64,000 bases of DNA. It comes from Actinomadura sp. HBU206391. GTDB taxonomy: Bacteria; Actinomycetota; Actinomycetes; Streptosporangiales; Streptosporangiaceae. This document shows positions 9,204 through 17,868 of the stretch, piece by piece; within the stretch, counting starts at the first letter, position 1, and every line of letters starts with the position of its first letter. The stretch covers positions 38,196 through 102,195 of the forward strand of contig NZ_JABVEB010000007.1 of assembly GCF_014323665.1 (NCBI RefSeq). Reading direction: 5' to 3'. Made by a program: the position numbers and the translations under genes. A model generated the notes under the pieces. It worked only from the letters and a program-made list of their open reading frames with translations. It did not search any database and was not told the DNA's origin.

Positions 9204-10375
9204 AGGCGCTGTGCTGGGAAGGCGTGAACAAGCTGGCGGTCGAGCGCGTGCCGGACCCGCAGATCCTGAACGACCAGGACGCGATCCTCAAGGTCACGTT
9301 GACCACGACCTGTGGTTCGGATCTGCATCTGATCAACGGTTTCATCCCCACCATGCGCGCGGGCGACGTGATGGGGCACGAGTTCATGGGCGAGATCGTC
9401 GAGGTTGGCCCGGGAGTCCGCCGCCGCAAGGTGGGCGATCGCGTTGTGGTGTGCTCGTTCATCGGCTGTGGGCGCTGCTGGTACTGCACGCACGACCTGT
9501 GGTCCCTGTGCGACAACACCAACACCAACTGGGAACTGGCCCAGGAGGTCTTCGGATTCGAGACCGGTGGCGTCTACGGCTATTCGCACGCCATGGGCGG
9601 GTACAAGGGCAGCCATTCGGAGTACATCCGGGTCCCGATGGCCGACTACGGCACCTTCCCGGTGCCCGACGGCGTGAACGACAAGGACGCCCTGTACGCG
9701 TCCGACGCCGCTCCGACCGGCTGGATGGGCGCCCATCTCGGCGGGGTCGAACCCGGTGATGTCGTCGCGGTGTGGGGGGCCGGCGGGGTCGGTCAGATGG
9801 CGGCCCGTGCCGCCGGGCTGCTCGGCGCCGACCGCGTGATCGTCATCGACCATCTGCCCGAGCGGCTGGCCATGACCGAGCAGTACATCGGCGCGGAGAC
9901 GATCGACTTCTCGCAGACCGACGTCGACGCGGAACTGCGCGAACGCACGGGGGGCCGGGGGCCGGACGTCTGCATCGAGGCGGTCGGCATGGAGGCCGTC
10001 AGCAAGGACATGAAGTACGCCTACGACAAGGTCAAGCAGCAGGTCCACCTGCCACAGGAACGGCCGATCGCCCTCCGCGAGGCCATCCGGTCCTGCCGTA
10101 AGGGCGGATCGGTGTTCGTCCTCGGAGTCTTCGGCGGGCTGGCCGACAAGTTCCCGCTCGGCATGCTGATGAACAAGGGCCTGACCGTGCGCGGAGCCCA
10201 GCAGCACGGCCACCGGTACATCCCCATGCTGCTCGAGCGCATCGCCGCGGGGGAGCTGTCCACCGGTCATCTCGCCACTCATGAGATGTCCCTGGACGAG
10301 GCCCCCACGGGCTACGAGCTGTTCAAGTCCAAGAAGGACGGCTGCGTGCGCGCGGTGTTCCGCCCGCACGGCTGA
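9200..10375 (+). CDS. zinc-dependent alcohol dehydrogenase
   Basis: 391-residue medium-chain dehydrogenase/reductase that should oxidise an alcohol or aldehyde adduct with NAD(P). Catalytic zinc ligands are Cys38, His60 and Glu61 (GHEFMGE). Structural zinc cysteines are 90, 93, 96 and 104. The Rossmann fingerprint is GAGGVGQ. An insert of about 20 residues after the structural zinc loop and the long KVKQQVHLPQERP segment match the glutathione-independent formaldehyde-dehydrogenase-like branch; the actual substrate is unknown. Start GTG 9200 overlaps the previous stop and follows GGCGAGGAGGG. The open frame extends upstream to 8501 but that extension has no domain and is antiparallel to good coding signal. 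Confidence 0.9.
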   Translation: MKALCWEGVNKLAVERVPDPQILNDQDAILKVTLTTTCGSDLHLINGFIPTMRAGDVMGHEFMGEIVEVGPGVRRRKVGDRVVVCSFIGCGRCWYCTHDLWSLCDNTNTNWELAQEVFGFETGGVYGYSHAMGGYKGSHSEYIRVPMADYGTFPVPDGVNDKDALYASDAAPTGWMGAHLGGVEPGDVVAVWGAGGVGQMAARAAGLLGADRVIVIDHLPERLAMTEQYIGAETIDFSQTDVDAELRERTGGRGPDVCIEAVGMEAVSKDMKYAYDKVKQQVHLPQERPIALREAIRSCRKGGSVFVLGVFGGLADKFPLGMLMNKGLTVRGAQQHGHRYIPMLLERIAAGELSTGHLATHEMSLDEAPTGYELFKSKKDGCVRAVFRPHG

Positions 10376-10418
10376 GCCGACCACATGACCACCAAGGCCA
10401 CGTGGGCCACGTGGACCT

Positions 10419-10452
10419 CGCGGCGGGCGTCCTGGCCAGGACGCCCGCCGCG
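10419..10452. terminator. perfect 34-bp palindrome between convergent genes
   Basis: CGCGGCGGGCGTCCTGG and its exact complement meet with no spacer. The element lies in the 80-bp gap between the dehydrogenase (+) and the SnoaL-like gene (-), so it can terminate both. There is no T-tract, as is usual for high-GC actinomycete terminators. Confidence 0.75.
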
Positions 10453-10455
10453 CGT

Positions 10456-10836
10456 TCAGCCGGCCGCGAGCGGGGTCTGCTGGTGGATCGCCATCTTCAG
10501 TTCGCCGTCTTCGCGGACGTAGACGCTGCTGATGAGTGCCGTATAGGGCGGCTCGCCGTCCCGCTGCGCCAAGGCACGATAGGTCAGCACAGCGGCATCA
10601 CCGCCCAGCGCCGTCGAGTGCGTCTCGGTGAGCAGGAACCGGGCCCATGGCGGCGCCTGTTCCATCGCGTTGATCGAGGCCTCCCGTCCGAGCGTGCCGA
10701 TCGGGAGCACCATGTAGGCGTCGGCCGAGAGCCGGTCGCGGTAGAAATCACCGCCCGTGCCGGACGACAGCGCCGTCCACCCCTGGCCCTCCAGATCGAG
10801 CAACCGATCATGCAGGTCGTCACCGGGTCCCTGCAT
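10456..10836 (-). CDS. SnoaL-like / DUF4440 domain protein
   Basis: 126 residues fitting the NTF2-like cone fold used by SnoaL, ketosteroid isomerase and DUF4440 proteins: N-terminal helix (LHDRLLDLEGQGWTAL), the YRDRLSADAYMVLP segment, a tryptophan/leucine core and a C-terminal strand pair (SSVYVREDGELKMAIHQQTPL). The last motif is typical of DUF4440 proteins of unknown substrate. Start ATG 10836 follows AGGAGG. It stands alone between two oppositely oriented operons. Confidence 0.75.
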   Translation of the reverse strand: MQGPGDDLHDRLLDLEGQGWTALSSGTGGDFYRDRLSADAYMVLPIGTLGREASINAMEQAPPWARFLLTETHSTALGGDAAVLTYRALAQRDGEPPYTALISSVYVREDGELKMAIHQQTPLAAG

Positions 10837-10941
10837 TCCGTCCTCCTAGGCAAACGTGCGCGTTGTACGGTGTGCAAAGTATGCCGGAAATGGGGCGGCT
10901 CCTCCGCCTGACCTCGCTCGGGGGGGTGCCGCATCCGCGCC

Positions 10942-12321
10942 GTGGGTGGCCGATCGGGTGGGCGTACGCGCATCGTGGTGGGCGCGGCGACGTTGGACCG
11001 GTTCAACCATCCGGCCCAGGTGGTCGTGTCCGCATTCGGCGCGGCCGTTCTCATCGGCACCGGTCTGCTCTCCACGCCGTACGCGACGACGTCCGGTGAA
11101 CCGGCTCGCCTGCTCGACGCTGTCTTCACCGCCACCTCGGCCGTATGCGTCACGGGGCTGGTGACCGTGGACACCGACACCCACTGGTCGGTGTTCGGTG
11201 AGCTCGTCATCGCCGGGCTGATCCAGATCGGCGGGCTCGGCATCATGACGCTCGCCACGCTCTTCGCCGTGCTGGTGTCGGGCCGGCTCGGCCTGCGCGC
11301 GAGGCTGGTCGCGCAGGCCGAGACCAAGACGCTGAGCATGACCGACCTGCGCCGGGTCGTACGCAAAGTGGTGATCTTCAGTCTCACCTCGGAGGCGATC
11401 GTCGCGACGGTCCTCACCGCGCGCTTCGTGTTCGGATACGGCGAGCCGTTCGGGCGGGCGGCCTATCTGGGCGTCTTTCACGCCGTCTCCGCGTTCAACA
11501 ACGCGGGCTTCGCGCTGTGGTCCGACAGCCTCGTGCGGTTCGCCGCCGACCCCTGGATCTGCCTGACCATCGCGATCGCCGTCATCGTCGGCGGGCTCGG
11601 CTTCCCGGTGGTGTTCGAGCTGCTGCGGTTCGGGCGCAGGCCGGCGGGCTGGTCGATGCTGACCAGGATTACCTTGGCCGTGACCGTCACGCTGCTGACC
11701 GTGGGCACCCTGGTCATCACGTCGACCGAGTGGGAGAACCCTAGGACGCTCGGGCAGCACCCGGGCCCGGCCCGGTTCCTGGTCGGCTTCTTCACCGCGG
11801 TGATGCCCCGGTCGGGCGGTTTCAACAGCATCGACATCGGCCAGATGCGCCCGGAGAGCTGGCTGGTCACCGACGTGCTGATGTTCATCGGGGGCGGCAG
11901 CGCCGGGACGTCCGGGGGCATCAAGGTGACCACCGTCGGGCTGCTGGCCTTCGTCGTCTGGGCGGAGATGCGCGGCGACACCCGGGTCAACGTCGGGCGG
12001 CGGCGATTGCCCGACGACACCCAGCGCCAGGTCGTCGCCATCGCCCTGCTGGGCATCGGACTCGTCGTCGGCGCGACTTACACACTGCTGGCGATTGTGC
12101 CGCACAGCCTCGACCAGGTGCTGTTGGAGGTGGTGTCGGCGTTCGGCATCGTCGGGCTGTCGACGGGCATCACCGCCGACCTGCCGACGGCCGGGCACAT
12201 ACTGCTCATCGCCCTGATGTTCGTCGGCCGCATCGGTCCCCTGACCCTCGCCTCCGCGCTCGCGCTGAGGGAGCGCGGCCGCCGGTACGAACTACCAGAG
12301 GAGCGTCCGATCGTTGGGTGA
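10942..12321 (+). CDS. ktrB: KtrB/TrkH-type potassium channel subunit
   Basis: 459-residue integral membrane protein with four M1-P-M2 repeats forming the potassium path of Trk/Ktr systems. The four pore loops with selectivity-filter glycines are visible: SAVCVTGL, SAFNNAGFAL, MPRSGGFNSI and SAFGIVGLSTGI. The Gly-rich gating loop GGGSAGTSGGIKVTT sits before the last repeat. KtrA follows with an 8-bp overlap. The start is uncertain: GTG 10942 gives the longest form, while GTG 10975 also precedes the first helix (AQVVVSAFGAAVL). Expected job is potassium uptake under osmotic stress. Confidence 0.92.
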   Translation: MGGRSGGRTRIVVGAATLDRFNHPAQVVVSAFGAAVLIGTGLLSTPYATTSGEPARLLDAVFTATSAVCVTGLVTVDTDTHWSVFGELVIAGLIQIGGLGIMTLATLFAVLVSGRLGLRARLVAQAETKTLSMTDLRRVVRKVVIFSLTSEAIVATVLTARFVFGYGEPFGRAAYLGVFHAVSAFNNAGFALWSDSLVRFAADPWICLTIAIAVIVGGLGFPVVFELLRFGRRPAGWSMLTRITLAVTVTLLTVGTLVITSTEWENPRTLGQHPGPARFLVGFFTAVMPRSGGFNSIDIGQMRPESWLVTDVLMFIGGGSAGTSGGIKVTTVGLLAFVVWAEMRGDTRVNVGRRRLPDDTQRQVVAIALLGIGLVVGATYTLLAIVPHSLDQVLLEVVSAFGIVGLSTGITADLPTAGHILLIALMFVGRIGPLTLASALALRERGRRYELPEERPIVG

Positions 12322-12976
12322 CATCGGAAACGACCCGGTGGTGGTGATCGGCCTCGGCCGGTTCGGCACCGCCCTCGCGCTGGACCTGGCCGCCCGCGGC
12401 ACCGAGGTGCTCGCCGTCGACAACCGGTCCAAGCTCGTGCAGAGCCTGTCCGGAAAGCTCACGCACATCGTCACGGCCGACGCCACTGATATAGACGCTC
12501 TGCGTGATCTGGGTGTGGCGGAGTTCTACCGTGCGGTCGTCGCGATCGGCAGCGACCTCGAGGCCAGCATCCTCACCACGTCACTGCTCGTCGAGCTCGG
12601 TGTCGACGACATCTGGGCCAAGGCGGTCAGCCATCAGCACGCGCGCATCCTGGAACGCGTCGGTGCCCATCACATCGTGCTCCCCGAGCACGACATGGGT
12701 GAGCGGGTCGCGCACCTGGTGAGCGGCCGGATGCTCGACTACGTCGAGGTGGACTCGAACTTCGCCCTGGTCAAGACCCGGCCGCCGAAAGAGCTCGTGG
12801 GCGTGCCGCTGGGCGAGACCAAGCTGCGCAGCAGACACGGGGTCACGGTCGTCTGCGTCAAGAGCCCGGGCGAGGAGTTCACCTACGCCGCCACCGACAC
12901 GGTCCTGCAGTACGGCGACGTCATCGTGGTCGCCGGTCCCATCGGCAAGGTGGAGCGATTCGCCGAGCGAACCTGA
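12314..12976 (+). CDS. ktrA: KtrA/TrkA regulatory RCK subunit
   Basis: 220-residue cytosolic gate of the Ktr channel. The N-terminal RCK domain has a Rossmann NAD/ATP-binding motif (VIGLGRFGTALALDL), an acidic residue at the end of strand 2 (LAVDN) and DATD. The C-terminal RCK_C domain covers about residues 140-215 (LVGVPLGETKLRSRHGVTVV, QYGDVIVVAG). A TTG start at 12314 inside the end of ktrB, with GAGGAG 12 bases upstream, indicates coupled translation. Ligand-driven conformational change in an octameric ring is known for the family. Confidence 0.9.
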   Translation: MGDIGNDPVVVIGLGRFGTALALDLAARGTEVLAVDNRSKLVQSLSGKLTHIVTADATDIDALRDLGVAEFYRAVVAIGSDLEASILTTSLLVELGVDDIWAKAVSHQHARILERVGAHHIVLPEHDMGERVAHLVSGRMLDYVEVDSNFALVKTRPPKELVGVPLGETKLRSRHGVTVVCVKSPGEEFTYAATDTVLQYGDVIVVAGPIGKVERFAERT

Positions 12977-13073
12977 ACCAGAAGCCCTGCTCGTCACGCC
13001 CCCAATGTCATTGCCCCCCGTCCCGTCCCCCGATGGCCGGTGCGCCCCCCGTCCCCCGTCCCGCGTCCGCGAA

Positions 13074-13136
13074 CAAGTGCATGATCACGGCGGTGGGTCC
13101 CGCCAGCGCCTCTCTCCGTCCGTGATCATGCACTTG
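13074..13136. terminator. long inverted repeat (17-bp perfect arms) overlapping the acyltransferase stop
   Basis: CAAGTGCATGATCACGG (13074-13090) pairs exactly with 13120-13136, leaving a 29-base loop that holds its own small GGCGG/CCGCC hairpin. The right arm contains the acyltransferase stop codon. Placed at the convergent end of ktrA (+) and the acyltransferase (-), it is best read as a bidirectional terminator. Confidence 0.65.
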
Positions 13137-14295
13137 TGCGCGGCCCCCTGGCGTTCGGCCGCTCGACGCGGTGGAACAACGCCCACAACCCGGCCAGCGT
13201 CAACGCGAAGACGGGCAGCCACGCCAGCCGGCACAGCACCCACGCCGGGCCGTCGGGCGCGTCGTGCAGGCCGGGGAGCGTGCCCGCGGCGAGGCCGGTC
13301 AGCGTGACGAGCATGAGGGCGGTCTGGTGCCAGCAGAACACCGTCATCGCCGAGAGGTTCGCGAGCGCGACCCCCGCCCACGCCATGGGCCTGCGCATCC
13401 AGCGGGCCAGCCGGTCGCGGACGAGCAGGGCCAGGCCCACCTGCGCGACACCGAAGGTGACGGCGGCCAGCGTCGGCGGGTTGAGGTTGGAGATCGCCGC
13501 GCCCGGCACGCCCACCATGCTGGCCGGATACCCGCCCCACGCGACCAGCGCGGCGGTGCCGGCGGTGCCCGTGACGAGCATTGCGACGGCGATGCGGCGG
13601 GACTCGAGTGCGCCGTTCGCCCACGCGATGCCGAGCAGGTACGGCACCAGCCAGCCCGCGATCACGTTGATCCAGCCGAGCCAGGCGGGCCCGTCGAGGC
13701 CGAACCTCGCCAGGTCGACCGCGGCCACCACGGCGGCGGGGACGATGGCCGCGTACGGCCCCGCCCGGTGTGGCAGCAGGTGTAGCAGCGGGGTCAGCGC
13801 GGTGAGCACGGCGTAGACGCACAGGAACCACAACGGGCTGAGCACCAGCTTGAGCAGCGGAGCCGGGGGCAGCTCCGAGGTGATCAGTCCCAGCGTCATG
13901 GGGATCCAGGCGACCAACAGCACCGCGACCGGTCGGGAGAGCCGCAGCATCCGGACCCGGATCCATCCGATGTACGGGCGCCGCAGCCCTCGGGTGGCGG
14001 TGTATCCGCCGACGAAGAAGAAGACGGCGAGAGTCTGCAGGGCCCAGGACACGGGGATGAACGCCGGCATCGACGACAGCGGGCTCTCCGCGTGCAAACG
14101 GGTAGCGCCGTTCCCGCCGATGGGCTCACCCGCCACGAGCGCGGTGACCGTCCAGTGGCCGAGCACCACGCCGAGAATGGCAATGGCGCGCAGCGCGTCG
14201 ACCGCGCGGTCGCGATGCTCGGGCGTCGCGGCCTCGATCCTGCCGGCGAGTGCGGCGACCCGGCAGCGCCGGGCCGGCGTGAGTCCGAGCGTCAT
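13126..14295 (-). CDS. membrane acyltransferase, acyltransferase 3 family
   Basis: 389-residue polytopic membrane protein of the acyltransferase_3 type, which moves acyl groups onto sugars, lipids or antibiotics. Early RAIAILGVVLGHW contains the family His in the first helix, and about ten hydrophobic helices follow (for example LLKLVLSPLWFLCVYAVLTALTPL). FFVGGYTATRG is also typical. Start ATG 14295 is preceded by GGAGGTGA and overlaps the stop of the upstream hydrolase by four bases. The longer open frame to 14856 is antisense-like Arg-rich sequence and was rejected. Substrate unknown. Confidence 0.85.
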   Translation of the reverse strand: MTLGLTPARRCRVAALAGRIEAATPEHRDRAVDALRAIAILGVVLGHWTVTALVAGEPIGGNGATRLHAESPLSSMPAFIPVSWALQTLAVFFFVGGYTATRGLRRPYIGWIRVRMLRLSRPVAVLLVAWIPMTLGLITSELPPAPLLKLVLSPLWFLCVYAVLTALTPLLHLLPHRAGPYAAIVPAAVVAAVDLARFGLDGPAWLGWINVIAGWLVPYLLGIAWANGALESRRIAVAMLVTGTAGTAALVAWGGYPASMVGVPGAAISNLNPPTLAAVTFGVAQVGLALLVRDRLARWMRRPMAWAGVALANLSAMTVFCWHQTALMLVTLTGLAAGTLPGLHDAPDGPAWVLCRLAWLPVFALTLAGLWALFHRVERPNARGPRTSA

Positions 14296-15308
14296 CGGGT
14301 CACCTCCGCGCCCCGCCCGAGGGCGATCAGCGCGAGGTTGCGCAACGCGACACCACCCGGCTCGAGATAGTCGCTGTGGCCGCCGTCCCCGGTCGCGAAC
14401 GGCCGGGCGCCGAACCCCCGCGACGTGGGGTCGGCGCCGAAGCCGACCCCGAGAACGCGGACCTTCGGGACGTACGCCATCCAGTCGCCGGCCGCTCGTC
14501 CTGCCCACACATGGGCACCGGTGTGCAGGTCGCGGGCCGAGCGGACGGCCAGGCCGGGGCTGCCGAACACCGCGAGGTCGGCGACACGCACCCGCCCGGC
14601 GGCGCGTGCGCACACGACCGAGCCGTAGCTGTGGCAGAGCAGACTGATCCGCACCTGGCCCGTTGCCGTTCCGCCGCCGTCCCGCGAGCCGTGCACCGAG
14701 GCGTTCACCGAGCCGTCCCGCGAGGCGTTCACCGTGCCGCTCGGCGAGCCGTTCAGCCATCCGGTCAGCCGCCGCAGCGATCGGGCGCCCCGGTCGGCGC
14801 GCCGGGTCGTCGCGACGTCGAGGCTGAGCGTCTTCGGCGGCTCGTACCCGAGCCATGCGATCACGGCGAGCCCCGAGCGCGGATCGATGCGCCGCGCCTC
14901 GGCCAGCACCGCGCGGGCGCCGCCCCCCGGTGTGGCGGTGCCGCGCGAGTCGAAGGTGGCCGGGCCGGTGTCGGCCCCCGGGACGAGAACGGCGACCCGG
15001 CGGGCCGCCGCGAGGTCACCGATCACCTCGACCGCCTGGTGCTCCCCGTACGCGAGGAACCGGCGTCCGGGCGACGCCAGCGCGCTCAGCCGCTCGGCGG
15101 TGGTGCGGTCGCCGGCGGTCTGTGCGGCGCGCGCGTCCTCGGCGATCGATCGCCGGGTCTCGGCGTACCGCTCGTTCAGCGCGGCACGGGTGAGGGCGGG
15201 GAACGGCCGATCCACGGTAGGCGTACCGGATCGTGCGTCGGCCAGGTTCGGGAGTGCGAAGCCGCTCGCCGTGACCAACGTCGCGAGAACCACTCGGCCG
15301 TGTCGCAT
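14292..15308 (-). CDS. secreted DUF1023 alpha/beta-hydrolase
   Basis: 338 residues beginning with a hydrophobic export-type segment (VVLATLVTASGFALPN). The DUF1023 alpha/beta-hydrolase fold is marked by the nucleophile elbow CHSYGS (Gly usually precedes His), the VLVPGADT strand and the C-terminal GGHSDYLEPGG with the catalytic His. Between strand and elbow, about residues 185-215, is a low-complexity insert of Ser/Gly/Asn/Arg repeats encoded by imperfect 20-24 bp DNA repeats (14690-14755). Coupled by ATGA overlap to the acyltransferase, so hydrolysis and acyl transfer may act on one envelope substrate; that link is inference. Confidence 0.8.
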   Translation of the reverse strand: MRHGRVVLATLVTASGFALPNLADARSGTPTVDRPFPALTRAALNERYAETRRSIAEDARAAQTAGDRTTAERLSALASPGRRFLAYGEHQAVEVIGDLAAARRVAVLVPGADTGPATFDSRGTATPGGGARAVLAEARRIDPRSGLAVIAWLGYEPPKTLSLDVATTRRADRGARSLRRLTGWLNGSPSGTVNASRDGSVNASVHGSRDGGGTATGQVRISLLCHSYGSVVCARAAGRVRVADLAVFGSPGLAVRSARDLHTGAHVWAGRAAGDWMAYVPKVRVLGVGFGADPTSRGFGARPFATGDGGHSDYLEPGGVALRNLALIALGRGAEVTR

Positions 15309-15318
15309 GGGGGTCCTT

Positions 15319-15350
15319 CCTGTTCAGCCGGGGTTCTCCGGCTGATCAGG
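15319..15350. terminator. hairpin between response regulator and DUF1023 gene
   Basis: CCTGTTCAGCCGG pairs with CCGGCTGATCAGG with a single mismatch and a 6-base loop. It lies in the 133-bp gap between two leftward genes. It could end the two-component operon or structure the leader of the hydrolase gene, whose start is only 11 bases away. Confidence 0.5.
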
Positions 15351-15441
15351 AAGCTATGGATCGGGCCCGCTGATCCGAGTCCCTCCGCGGAGTGGACCTG
15401 TGGCTACCCCGCAGGGGCCAGATGGGCCAGATGGGCCAGGG

Positions 15442-16101
15442 TCAGTCCCCGGGCCGGACCAGCTCGGTCTCGTAGGCGTACACGACCGCCTGGGTGCGGT
15501 CCCGCAGGTCGAGCTTCATGAGGATGCGCCCGACGTGGGTCTTCACCGTCTGCTCGGCCACGACCAGCGTGGCGGCGATCTCGGCGTTGGACAGCCCACG
15601 TGCGATCAGGCCGAGCACCTCGGTCTCGCGTTCGGTCAGGCTCTCCACCCGCTTGCAGCTCGGCGCCCTCGGCGTGCCCAGGCGGGCGAACTCGGCGATG
15701 AGCCTGCGCGTCACGGTGGGCGCCAGTAGCGCCTCGCCCGCCGCGACCACGCGGACGGCGTTCGCGAGTTCCTGTCCCGACGCGTCCTTGAGCAGGAAAC
15801 CGCTCGCGCCCGCTCGCAGCGCTTCGTACACATAGTCGTCAAGGTCGAACGTGGTGAGCACCAGCACCTTCGGGTGGCCCTCTTCGGCGGTGATGCGCCG
15901 GGTCGCCTGCAGCCCGTCGAGCACCGGCATCCGTACGTCCATGAGGATCACGTCGGGGCGCAGCTCGGCCGACCTGGCGATCGCCTCGGCCCCGTTCGCG
16001 GCCTCGCCCACGACCTCCATGTCGGGCTGGACGTTCAGCAGAATGGAGAAGCCGGAACGCACCATCCCCTGGTCGTCGGCCACCATCACCCGGATGCTCA
16101 T
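15442..16101 (-). CDS. NarL/LuxR-family DNA-binding response regulator
   Basis: 219 residues. The receiver domain has acidic pocket D9/D10, phospho-acceptor D55 (ILMDVRMPVLDG), the switch Thr (LVLTTF) and Lys in FLLKDAS. The C-terminal LuxR-type HTH is LTERETEVLGLIARGLSNAEIA with VKTHVGRIL. It lies directly downstream of the histidine kinase below and surely pairs with it. Target genes are unknown; the adjacent hydrolase/acyltransferase pair on the same strand is a candidate. Confidence 0.93.
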   Translation of the reverse strand: MSIRVMVADDQGMVRSGFSILLNVQPDMEVVGEAANGAEAIARSAELRPDVILMDVRMPVLDGLQATRRITAEEGHPKVLVLTTFDLDDYVYEALRAGASGFLLKDASGQELANAVRVVAAGEALLAPTVTRRLIAEFARLGTPRAPSCKRVESLTERETEVLGLIARGLSNAEIAATLVVAEQTVKTHVGRILMKLDLRDRTQAVVYAYETELVRPGD

Positions 16102-16173
16102 GTATCCCTTCCTCTGTGTTCCTTTGGTCTGGGTCCCTTTTCGGCTGGGTCGTCCTCATGCCGAGCGGGCGCC

Positions 16174-17475
16174 CTACCCCGAGGCGGAGGGTTCCGGGCG
16201 GCCCGGGCCGGTCCACGGCAGGGTGGCGGTGACGGCGAAGCCGCCGCCCGGCGTGGGCCCCGCGACCAGGTCACCGCCGAGCATTACCACCCGTTCGCGC
16301 ATGCCGACCAGGCCGTGCCCACCGCCGGCGGCGGCGACCGGTGACGGCGCGTCCTCCTGCGCCGGCCCGGGCCCGTTCACCACCCGCAACGTCAACGTGC
16401 CGGGACCGTACGCGACGTCCACGTCGACCGACGCGCCCGGTGCGTGCTTCATGACGTTGCTCAGCGCCTCTTGCAGGATGCGGTACGCGGACAGGCTCAC
16501 TCCCTGGGGGAGCGCCGTGGCCTCGCCGCGCACCGACGCCGTCACGCTGACGCCGCCGTTGCGGGCGGACGCGACGATCTCGTCGAGGCGGTCCAGCCCG
16601 GGCTGCGGCACGGTCTGCGGGTCGTGCTCCGTGCGCAGCACCCCGAGGATCCGGCGCAGTTCGGTGAGCCCTTCGAGCGCGCAGGACCGGATGTCGGCGA
16701 AGCTCTCCGCCAGCTCCTGCGGCGGGTCGGTCACCTTGTACGGCGCGGCCTCGGCATGGATGGCGATCACCGACATGTGGTGGGCGACGACGTCGTGCAG
16801 CTCCCGCGCGATGCGCTGCCGCTCCTCCAGCACCGCACGCTCGTCCCGGTGGCGGTTTTCCTGCTCGACCAGCTCGTCCTGAGCCAGGCGCCGGCTGCGG
16901 ACGTTGATGCCCACCAGGACCGGCGCCGTCACAACGATCACGACCGCGATGAGGTTGTGGGGGGCGAATCCGATGCCCGCAGCCAGGCAGATGGTCCACG
17001 CGACGGTGGTGACCAGCCGGTCATATCGGGCGGCGAGCGTGTAGAGGCAGTAGAGCTGCACGAGGACGCCGACCGTGAGGAACGGGGCGCCGAGCAGTTC
17101 GCGGGCGACCCCGACCGTCCACAGGTCGGCCGTCGCCGAGAGCGTCCATGCCAGACCGGGCAGGCGGTCGCGGAGCAGCAACGGCATGGTCATCGTCGCC
17201 ACGAGGAACAGCAGCGTGAAGTTCGGGTACGGATCGCTGTACCTGAGGTTCGCGGAGTCGAACTCCCCGTAACCCGTGGCCAGCAGGATCAACGCGAGCA
17301 CGACGTCGAAGGCGACGACGAGATCGATGCCGAACCTGCGCCGCCTGGATCGGTCCGGGGACTCGCCCGCCGTCAACACCGCACGGCCCACCGGCCTCAG
17401 CGCCCACAGCACGCGGGGGGCGCCTGCCCGGTGGCGGGTGGCCTCTCCCTTCCGGGCGCGCTCGGTGCTGGTCAC
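16174..17475 (-). CDS. NarL-type sensor histidine kinase
   Basis: 433 residues. The N-terminal part has about five to six membrane helices (residues 50-190), then a coiled linker and a HisKA_3 dimerisation box with His227 (RIARELHDVVAHH). The HATPase domain has the N-box QEALSNVMKHA and a C-terminal GHGLVGMRERV. There is no extracellular domain of note, so the signal is probably sensed in the membrane, as in DesK-like kinases. Forms a two-component pair with the regulator 72 bp downstream. Confidence 0.92.
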   Translation of the reverse strand: MTSTERARKGEATRHRAGAPRVLWALRPVGRAVLTAGESPDRSRRRRFGIDLVVAFDVVLALILLATGYGEFDSANLRYSDPYPNFTLLFLVATMTMPLLLRDRLPGLAWTLSATADLWTVGVARELLGAPFLTVGVLVQLYCLYTLAARYDRLVTTVAWTICLAAGIGFAPHNLIAVVIVVTAPVLVGINVRSRRLAQDELVEQENRHRDERAVLEERQRIARELHDVVAHHMSVIAIHAEAAPYKVTDPPQELAESFADIRSCALEGLTELRRILGVLRTEHDPQTVPQPGLDRLDEIVASARNGGVSVTASVRGEATALPQGVSLSAYRILQEALSNVMKHAPGASVDVDVAYGPGTLTLRVVNGPGPAQEDAPSPVAAAGGGHGLVGMRERVVMLGGDLVAGPTPGGGFAVTATLPWTGPGRPEPSASG

Positions 17476-17558
17476 GGGTCCAGGCTAGAGCGCCCCACTG
17501 CCGGGTTCGTGCCGCTACCGGATGATTACCCGGTAGCCCTCAGGTAGGGGGTGCTTCG

Positions 17559-17619
17559 TTGAGTTGCGGCGTGTCGTTGGTGCGCACCGCAGTGACACCA
17601 ACGACACGCCGCAACTCAA
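17559..17619. repeat. 24-bp perfect inverted repeat in a divergent promoter region
   Basis: Arms at 17559-17582 (begins TTGAGTTGCGGC) and 17596-17619 are exact complements, with a 13-base loop. Unlike the other long hairpins here it does not lie between convergent genes: it sits 84 bp upstream of the leftward histidine kinase and 250 bp upstream of the rightward ABC-F gene. It may be a transcription insulator or an early terminator in the ABC-F leader. Confidence 0.7.
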
Positions 17620-17868
17620 GAGCCACCCGCGGCTCCGCGGACGGCCCGACATCGGTGGATACCGACTACCATGGTGTGCTGCGAGTGATCGGGAACAAGG
17701 GAGACCAGACGTGGCGGGTGACGACGACATCTCCGGGTGATACCGGAGATGATCGGCCGCTGGCAGGCGCGCGGGAGCGCTGCCGCCGTGGCCATGCCGT
17801 CATTCCATCCATCCTTTCCCTGCTGGGCGGCCCCCGGCGCGCCCGCATCACACACGAGGTCTTCGCGC
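17620..17868 (+). promoter_or_regulatory. possible attenuator leader of the ABC-F gene
   Basis: About 250 bp with no solid gene. It holds a five-codon open frame (ATG at 17674, reading M-V-C-C-E then TGA) and a small hairpin ATCTCCGG-GTGATA-CCGGAGAT (17729-17750). Antibiotic-resistance ABC-F genes are often controlled by ribosome stalling on such short leader peptides. Here the arrangement is only suggestive. Confidence 0.3.

Noticed and set aside
12977..13125. CRISPR-like or insertion-element origin for the 17-bp inverted repeat
   Set aside because: There is only one pair of arms, no flanking target duplication and no transposase; position between convergent genes fits a terminator.
14296..14856. 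N-terminal extension of the acyltransferase frame
   Set aside because: Arg-rich, antisense-like composition inside the DUF1023 gene, while ATG 14295 has a perfect ribosome site.
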